Part shown: positions 6,233 through 11,366 of the stretch, piece after piece | Layout of the letters: each line of letters opens with the position of its first letter | How positions within the stretch are numbered: position 1 is the first letter of the stretch | From: Rhodospirillales bacterium | GTDB lineage: Bacteria > Pseudomonadota > Alphaproteobacteria > Acetobacterales > Acetobacteraceae | Direction: 5' to 3' | Length of the DNA stretch: 11,366 nucleotides | Assembly: GCA_028870815.1 (NCBI GenBank) | Contig: JAGWOU010000027.1 | Location: forward strand, 1-11,366 | Notes under the pieces: generated by a model | What the model was told of the DNA's origin: nothing | What the model saw: only the letters and a program-made list of their open reading frames with translations | The model's database searches: none | Position numbers and translations under genes: made by a program

Positions 6233-8326
6233 ATGACGCTTGTAATTGATCTGCGCTGCTTGCAGGACCGGCAATATTACGAACGCGGCATAGGCAACCA
6301 TGCGCGCAACTTGATCCGCCATGCACCGGCGGGTTGGGTGGGGATTTACGACCCAACGCTGCCGCCGTTGCCGGAGGCTGTGGCAGGGCTGGCGGCACGG
6401 CTTTCCTCTCATGCCTACGTGCCGGGAGCCAGCATGTTCCTGAACCCCTCGCCTTTCTCGCCCGGGCAGAATTTCTGCGCCCGGATGCTGACCGATGTGC
6501 GGGTGACGAAAGCCGTATGCGTTTATGACTTTATCCCATTCGATGAGCCGGAGCGCTATCTGCGGGACCAAGCGGCGCGGCTGGAGTATCTGGTCTCTCT
6601 GGCATGGCTGAAGCGTTATAACCTGTTCTTCCCGATATCTGTGCCGACGGAGGCGCGATTGAGGGAATTGTTCGGAACCGTAGAAAGCGTGGTGACAGGG
6701 GTGGGTCTACCGCCTTTTCTGGATGCACTGCCAAAAGCAAGCCCGCGTCATATTCTGATGGTGGGCGGGGATGATGCGCGCAAGAACCCCGAAGTGCTGC
6801 TGCGCGCCCATGCGGCAAGCGCTGTGCTGCGTGATGTTCCACTGGTAATCACAGGTGCTTATGGACCTGATGCGGCGGCGTGGATGCGGATGATAACGCA
6901 GGTGGAATTGCCGGGCCGGGTGAACAATAAGGAGATGGCGGCACTTTATGCCGGCGCGGTGGCGGTGGTGACACCTTCGCGGTCGGAAGGGTTCTCGATG
7001 CCGGTGGTGGAAGCCTGCAAGGCGGGCGTGCCTTCGCTTGCCTCCGATATTCCGCCGCACCGGACTTTATTGCCCGGAATGTTTCTATTTGGTGTGGATG
7101 ATGATGCGGGGCTGGCACGGCTGCTGGAAGATACTCTGGCACGGCGGAATGAGGTTATGGCCGCACAAGCCGGGCTGGCTGATGCTTTCTCAGAACAGCA
7201 AGTTGCCGCCAAGGTTTTTTCGGCTTTGCAACCAAAGCGAATAACAGCACGGCGACCGAGACTGGCCCTGCTAAGCCCCCTGCCCCCTGTGCGCAGCGGT
7301 GTGGCCGACCATTCCGCCGCGCTGCTGGCGGCACTGCGCGAATTGGCGGAAGTGGATGTGTTTGCCGTCGCACCGTACTCGGCACTTGCCGTACAGAATG
7401 GAAAATATGATTCTGTGCTATGCGTGATTGGCAACGCGCCGCTGCATAGGGAGATTTATGATCTTTGCCTGCGCCATGGCGCGGCGGCTTTGTGCCATGA
7501 TGCACGGTTGCTGGGATTGGCGACAAGCGAAGGACTGGCGGGCGCTGCGAAAATGGCATCCGAGGAACTGGATCGATGCGTGACAGAGGAAGAAATTGAC
7601 GTCTGGGCCAAGGATGAATCAAAACGCGAAGCCAGCTTTCTTGGACCGTTGGCACGGGCGGCACGGCCGTTGATTTTTCACGCGCCACAGCCAGCGGCCC
7701 TGTGCCGGGAGCGATTTGGCGCGGATGCACGATACCTGCCCTTTTCGATGATGCGCCAAGTTGCTTCGATTACACTAGCTGAGCGTGTGGCAGCGCGGGC
7801 AAAGTTCGGCGTTAGACCCGAGGAAAAATTGATCGTTTCGTTCGGGTTTCTTGTGTCCGGCAAGGGCATTGAAGAAGCGCTGGCGGCTTTTGCCACTTTG
7901 AAAGCGGAGCACCCAAACACGAAGCTGGTTTTCGTTGGCGAGGCACAGATGGAACTAAGCGCGGCCAGCAAAGATGCCGTGATGGTCACGGGATTTTTGG
8001 ACGCGGCGGATTACCGCGCCTGGGCCGCGGCGGCGGATGCCGGGCTGCAATTGCGAGTGGGACAGCCAGGGGGAATTTCCGCCGCCTTGCAGGATTGCAT
8101 CGGCGCGGGGTTGCCGACGGTGGCGAGCCGGGACCTAGCGGAGAACATAAATGCGCCCGATTATGTGAGGCGGGTGGCGGACAAGCCTGAGCCCGGGGAG
8201 ATTGCGGCAGCGTTGGAGAAAGTCCTGGCGCAGCCGAGAGAAAACGAAGAGGCGCGTGCCGCTTATTGCGCCGCCCATTCAATGCAGGCTTATGCGCGCA
8301 GGCTGGTTGAGGTGTTGACCAGCTAG
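6233..8326 (+). CDS. Tandem two-domain GT4-type glycosyltransferase
   Basis: The 697-aa protein carries two GT-B fold (GT4-like) glycosyltransferase units in series. Unit 1 (about 1-335) starts MTLVIDLRCLQD with the glycine-rich acceptor loop RGIGNHARNL. It has the donor phosphate-binding segment GGDDARKNPE (178-187) and the E-x7-E pair at Glu252/Glu260 in SRSEGFSMPVVEACKAG, so it should be active with a nucleotide sugar. Unit 2 (about 340-697) begins LALLSPLPPVRSGVADHSAALL, a standard GT4 start, and keeps FGFLVSGKGIEEAL (538-550), but its E-x7-E counterpart is Gly613/Asp621 in PGGISAALQDCIGAG. It is cytosolic or membrane-peripheral. It likely acts on polysaccharide, O-antigen or capsule sugars, but the linkage is unknown. 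An in-frame GTG at 6185 would add 16 residues; the ATG is preferred because the conserved fold begins there, although no good ribosome binding site is visible. Confidence 0.9.
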   Translation: MTLVIDLRCLQDRQYYERGIGNHARNLIRHAPAGWVGIYDPTLPPLPEAVAGLAARLSSHAYVPGASMFLNPSPFSPGQNFCARMLTDVRVTKAVCVYDFIPFDEPERYLRDQAARLEYLVSLAWLKRYNLFFPISVPTEARLRELFGTVESVVTGVGLPPFLDALPKASPRHILMVGGDDARKNPEVLLRAHAASAVLRDVPLVITGAYGPDAAAWMRMITQVELPGRVNNKEMAALYAGAVAVVTPSRSEGFSMPVVEACKAGVPSLASDIPPHRTLLPGMFLFGVDDDAGLARLLEDTLARRNEVMAAQAGLADAFSEQQVAAKVFSALQPKRITARRPRLALLSPLPPVRSGVADHSAALLAALRELAEVDVFAVAPYSALAVQNGKYDSVLCVIGNAPLHREIYDLCLRHGAAALCHDARLLGLATSEGLAGAAKMASEELDRCVTEEEIDVWAKDESKREASFLGPLARAARPLIFHAPQPAALCRERFGADARYLPFSMMRQVASITLAERVAARAKFGVRPEEKLIVSFGFLVSGKGIEEALAAFATLKAEHPNTKLVFVGEAQMELSAASKDAVMVTGFLDAADYRAWAAAADAGLQLRVGQPGGISAALQDCIGAGLPTVASRDLAENINAPDYVRRVADKPEPGEIAAALEKVLAQPRENEEARAAYCAAHSMQAYARRLVEVLTS

Positions 8327-8538
8327 TCCACGGCTTCTCGGTTGAGGGCAATGGTGAGTAAGGCGGCTTCCATCTGTTTCGCCAGCGTGCTTTCTTTCGC
8401 GTCCCTGGCGGCGAGCTCGGTTCGCAAGGCGGCATTTTCGGTGCGTAGGATGTGCAACTCAAGCTGAATCCGGTCCAGCGAGGCCGTGACATCCGCCGCC
8501 ATGAACTGGCGCAGGCGGCGCAGGAACGGCTTAAGCAT
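8323..8538 (-). CDS. Small coiled-coil protein (71 aa), coupled to amidoligase
   Basis: The ORF starts with the ATG at 8536-8538, inside the last codons of the transglutaminase-DUF2126 gene; the two overlap by eight bases (8531-8538, ATGCTTAA on the - strand), a layout typical of translational coupling. No ribosome binding site is needed or seen. The product begins with a basic segment (MLKPFLRRLRQF) and then forms a probable amphipathic coiled coil with leucine/isoleucine heptads from about residue 20 to 64 (LDRIQLELHILRTENAALRTE). It has no cysteines and no membrane span. Its stop lies within the CTAG shared with the glycosyltransferase stop. The frame stays open upstream to 8709, but that extension lies within the DUF2126 gene and reads as low-complexity, so the short form is preferred. 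Function unknown; partner or adaptor role with the large enzyme is inference. Confidence 0.6.
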   Translation of the reverse strand: MLKPFLRRLRQFMAADVTASLDRIQLELHILRTENAALRTELAARDAKESTLAKQMEAALLTIALNREAVD

Positions 8539-11366
8539 AACGGCGCAGATCGAGGCAGCGCGGATACTCTGGCCCTTCAACGGACAATGGCGCGGCGCTT
8601 GGCCCCGGTGTGTGGCCAAAGGGCCAGAAGCGTGAGCGACGGCGGGCCTCGGCGGAGTTGGAGTTGACTGGGAAATCCTCATAAGCGCGCCCGCCCGGAT
8701 GCGCGACATGGTGGGTCATGCCGCCGATGGAACGGCCGGTCCAGGTGTCGTACACGTCAAACACCAAGGGCGTCTGCGCGAAGATGGTCGGATGCAAGGC
8801 GGAGTAAGGCTGCCACGCCTTGAACCGCACGCCCGCTACGTACTCACCTTGCGTTTGCGTGCGCTGAAGCGGCATGGCCGCACCATTGCAAGCCAGCACA
8901 TAACGCTCATCCACCCAGCCATTTACCTTAACTTGCAGGCGCTCAGCGGAGCTGTCCACATAACGGGCGGTGCCGGCGGAATTCTGTTCCTCACCCAGAA
9001 CATGCCAAGGCTCCAGCGCGTGGCGGAGTTCAAGCTGAATGTCCCGCACAGCGACCTCGCCCAGCTTTGGAAAGCGGAATTCAAGATGCGGGGCGAACCA
9101 CTCAGTATTCAGCGGGAAACCGTAACCGGCCAGCTCTTCGAGTGAATCCTTAAAATCCTCCTCAGCATAATGCGGCAGCAGGAATTCATCGTGCAGACGC
9201 GTGCCCCAGCGAACCATGCGGCGCTCATAGGGGCGCTCCCAGAAGGCGGCGATGGCGGAGCGCATCAGCAGCACCTGGGCTGCGGACATTTCCGCGTGGG
9301 GCGGCATTTCGAAGGCGCGGAATTCGACTAGGCCGCGCCGGCCGGAAGCGGAATCCGGGGAGTACATTTTATCAATGCAGAATTCCGTGCGGTGGCCGTT
9401 GCCGGTCATGTCGCAAAGAATGTTGCGGAACAGCCTGTCCACCAGCCAGGGTGGCGTCCGGTTTTGGCGGCTCACTTGGCGGAAGGCGATTTCCAGTTCG
9501 TTGATGGAATCCTCCCGCGCTTCGTCGATGCGCGGATGCTGGGAGGACGGGCCGATGAACAGGCCGGAGAACAGAAAGGACAGGCTTGGATGGTTGTGCC
9601 AGAAGCCCAGCATGGATTTTAGCAAATCCGGCCGGCGCAGGAAGGGCGAATCAGTGGGGGAACTGGCGCCCATCACCACATGGTTGCCACCGCCAGTGCC
9701 AACATGGCGGCCATCCATCATGAATTTCTCAGCGGCCAGTCCCACCTCGCGCGCGGCCTCGTAAAGCTGCCCGCCGCGCTCAACCAGCTCCGCCCAGTTG
9801 GTGGAGGCTGGGATGTTGCACTCGATCACGCCGGGGTCGGGCGTGACGGAGAAATTCACAACCCGCTCATCCTCAGGCGGCAGATAACCTTCCAGCACCA
9901 CCTTGCGGCCAAATTCGGTGGCGGTTTCCTCGATGGCGGCGGTCAGGTCCAACCAGTCCTCAACATCGTAGAGCGGCGGATAGAAGATATGGATTTTGCC
10001 GTCGCGCGATTCCACACAGAGGGCGGTGCGGACTACACCCGGTTCCTCGCGCCCCACCACGGGCAGGCTTTGCGGCACGGGGCGGAAATTCTCGATCGCC
10101 CCTGGGCCCTCGCCCATGCGGGCGCGGTACCGGGCCGCCTGTAGCGAATCGCGCCGAGGCAACGGGGATTTTGGCGCGAAGGGATCAGCCTCGTAATCCG
10201 GTTCCATGCTTTCGGGGTCTGCCCAGGGCAGGCTATCCAGCGGCAAGCGCAGGCCGATGGGGCTGTCACCCGGGATCAGGAACATCACATCGTCCTTGAA
10301 GAACCAGTGGCCGGACTGCCAGAGACGTGCGCCGTCCATAATCACGCGGCGCAGCGGCAGCACGGAGCCGGCATTCGAGGCCAGTCCCTGGCCGAAAACC
10401 TTGGCGAGGCGCGCGCGCTCCAGCGGGTCGCGCAGCTTCGCATCCTCGGTGACGACGTTCGCGGGCAGGCGTTTCTCGCGCCAGAGATAGTAATGGATAT
10501 CCTCATACGCGGCGTTCACCAGCCTTGGGTCCAGCTGCAGGCGCTCGGCCAAGGCGCGGGCGAATACCGCGGTGTCGTCGGCGCTGGCGGTATCGGTATC
10601 GTCATCGGAGGCGAGCAGCGACGGGTCTTTCCAGACCGGCTCGCCATCGGCGCGCCAATGCGCGTGAATGGCCCAGCGCGGCAGCTGCTCACCAGGATAA
10701 TGCTTGCCCATATTGTAGGTAAGCGCCGCTCCCTTGCCCCAGAGCGGGGTGAGCTTGCGGATGAGCCGCCCGGCATAAGCGCGCTTGGTGGGGCCCAGAG
10801 CGTCGATATTCCATTCCGCGCCCTCATGGTCGGTGGCGGAGACGAAGGTGGGCTCGCCGCCCATGGTCAGGCGCACATCGTTGCGCAGCAGCGCATGGTC
10901 GACGCGCGCGCCACGGGCGAGAATATCCTGCCATTGCTTGTCGGTATAAGGCTTGGTGACGCGCGGGGTTTCCTTCACCCGCTTCACCTCCATGTGGAAG
11001 TCGAACTCCGTCTCAGTGCCGTCCTCGGCGATGAAGCCGCCGGAGATGGGGGCGGCGGATTGCGGGGATGGGGTGGCGGCGAGCGGGATATGGCCCTCAC
11101 CGGTGAGCAGACCGGAGGTGGCGTCCAGCCCCACCCAGCCGGCACCGGGCAGATAAACCTCGGCCCAGGCGTGCAGATCGGTGAAATCCGCTTCCGGGCC
11201 GGCGGCACCGCCATCGACGGGTTTCTGGTCGGCGGTGAGCTGGATCAGATAGCCGGAGACGAAGCGCGCGGCGAAGCCGAGATGGCGGAGCAGATTGACC
11301 AGCAGCCAGCCGGAATCCCGGCAGGAGCCTTTGCAGAGTTCCAGCGTTTCCTCGGGCGTGAAGACG
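8531..11366 (-). CDS. Transglutaminase-like / DUF2126 putative amidoligase, N-terminus cut
   Basis: The frame runs off the right edge; 944 residues are visible and the full family protein is about 1,100 aa. The visible N-terminal 100 residues are a papain-like transglutaminase core with its triad: Cys15 in KGSCRDSGW, His65 in DLHAWAEVYLPG and Asp81 in GLDATSG. The rest, about 145-940, is DUF2126 (Pfam: putative amidoligase; glutamine-synthetase-like fold predicted by comparative work). Family-like blocks are RLTMGGEPTFVS (165-176), VIECNIPAS (513-521), GTGGGNHVVMG (556-566), PSSQHPR (606-612) and VEFRAFEMPPH (680-690); their Glu, Asn and His residues are candidates for metal/ATP ligands. Predicted role: ATP-driven amide-bond formation (amidoligase part) and isopeptide or peptide hydrolysis/transfer (transglutaminase part), substrate unknown. 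Cytosolic: no signal seen in the visible part. The gene ends TAA, overlapping the 71-aa ORF; upstream partners lie outside the window. Confidence 0.93.
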   Translation of the reverse strand, partial: VFTPEETLELCKGSCRDSGWLLVNLLRHLGFAARFVSGYLIQLTADQKPVDGGAAGPEADFTDLHAWAEVYLPGAGWVGLDATSGLLTGEGHIPLAATPSPQSAAPISGGFIAEDGTETEFDFHMEVKRVKETPRVTKPYTDKQWQDILARGARVDHALLRNDVRLTMGGEPTFVSATDHEGAEWNIDALGPTKRAYAGRLIRKLTPLWGKGAALTYNMGKHYPGEQLPRWAIHAHWRADGEPVWKDPSLLASDDDTDTASADDTAVFARALAERLQLDPRLVNAAYEDIHYYLWREKRLPANVVTEDAKLRDPLERARLAKVFGQGLASNAGSVLPLRRVIMDGARLWQSGHWFFKDDVMFLIPGDSPIGLRLPLDSLPWADPESMEPDYEADPFAPKSPLPRRDSLQAARYRARMGEGPGAIENFRPVPQSLPVVGREEPGVVRTALCVESRDGKIHIFYPPLYDVEDWLDLTAAIEETATEFGRKVVLEGYLPPEDERVVNFSVTPDPGVIECNIPASTNWAELVERGGQLYEAAREVGLAAEKFMMDGRHVGTGGGNHVVMGASSPTDSPFLRRPDLLKSMLGFWHNHPSLSFLFSGLFIGPSSQHPRIDEAREDSINELEIAFRQVSRQNRTPPWLVDRLFRNILCDMTGNGHRTEFCIDKMYSPDSASGRRGLVEFRAFEMPPHAEMSAAQVLLMRSAIAAFWERPYERRMVRWGTRLHDEFLLPHYAEEDFKDSLEELAGYGFPLNTEWFAPHLEFRFPKLGEVAVRDIQLELRHALEPWHVLGEEQNSAGTARYVDSSAERLQVKVNGWVDERYVLACNGAAMPLQRTQTQGEYVAGVRFKAWQPYSALHPTIFAQTPLVFDVYDTWTGRSIGGMTHHVAHPGGRAYEDFPVNSNSAEARRRSRFWPFGHTPGPSAAPLSVEGPEYPRCLDLRRYA

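Noticed and set aside
8539..8709. Longer version of the coiled-coil ORF starting at 8709
   Set aside because: The extension lies wholly inside the DUF2126 gene in another frame and reads as Pro/Ala/Arg-rich shadow sequence; the ATG at 8538 gives the usual coupled overlap.
8699..10144. Several 100-170 aa open frames on the + strand opposite the DUF2126 gene
   Set aside because: The - strand frame has clear catalytic motifs over the whole stretch; the + frames are compositional shadows.
1..11366. CRISPR arrays, tRNA genes, insertion sequences or transposase genes
   Set aside because: I saw no regularly spaced direct repeats, no tRNA-like cloverleaf, and no transposase motifs on either strand.

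Overview
The window looks like part of the chromosome of a GC-rich alphaproteobacterium, plausibly an acidophilic or acetic-acid-bacterium type. This is inferred from protein flavour, strong codon-position GC bias and the gene families present; no rRNA or tRNA is available to confirm it. Base composition is not uniform: roughly the first 1.26 kb is clearly AT-richer than the rest, which suggests a recently acquired or weakly adapted segment.

Layout from left to right. (i) 1-1260: an unrecognised partial ORF on the + strand (possible C-terminus) meets, stop to stop, a secreted unknown protein on the - strand. (ii) 1295-2770, - strand: a NodT-type outer-membrane efflux lipoprotein with no RND pump or adaptor gene beside it, preceded by a 448-bp intergenic region with tandem inverted repeats. 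(iii) 3219-3869, + strand: an unrecognised 216-aa protein, convergent with an Rrf2-family regulator (3885-4322, -) that carries a four-cysteine cluster. A perfect 8-bp inverted repeat spans the two stop codons. (iv) 4584-6179, - strand: a COG2509-type FAD-dependent oxidoreductase, head to head with (v) a tandem two-domain GT4 glycosyltransferase (6233-8326, +). (vi) 8323-11366, - strand: a large protein fusing a transglutaminase-like core to a DUF2126 putative amidoligase (N-terminus outside the window). Its last codons overlap the start of a 71-aa coiled-coil ORF, and the stop codon of that ORF lies in the same CTAG tetramer as the stop of the glycosyltransferase.

Functionally this is mostly a mosaic of single-gene units with alternating strands, not one operon. 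The most interesting part is the transglutaminase-DUF2126 protein with its coupled small coiled-coil ORF: the family is associated in other bacteria with predicted peptide-ligation and peptide-hydrolysis operons whose product is unknown. The iron-sulfur-type Rrf2 regulator may control its own gene or distant targets; no clear target within the window can be shown. I found no CRISPR array, insertion sequence, tRNA or rRNA.
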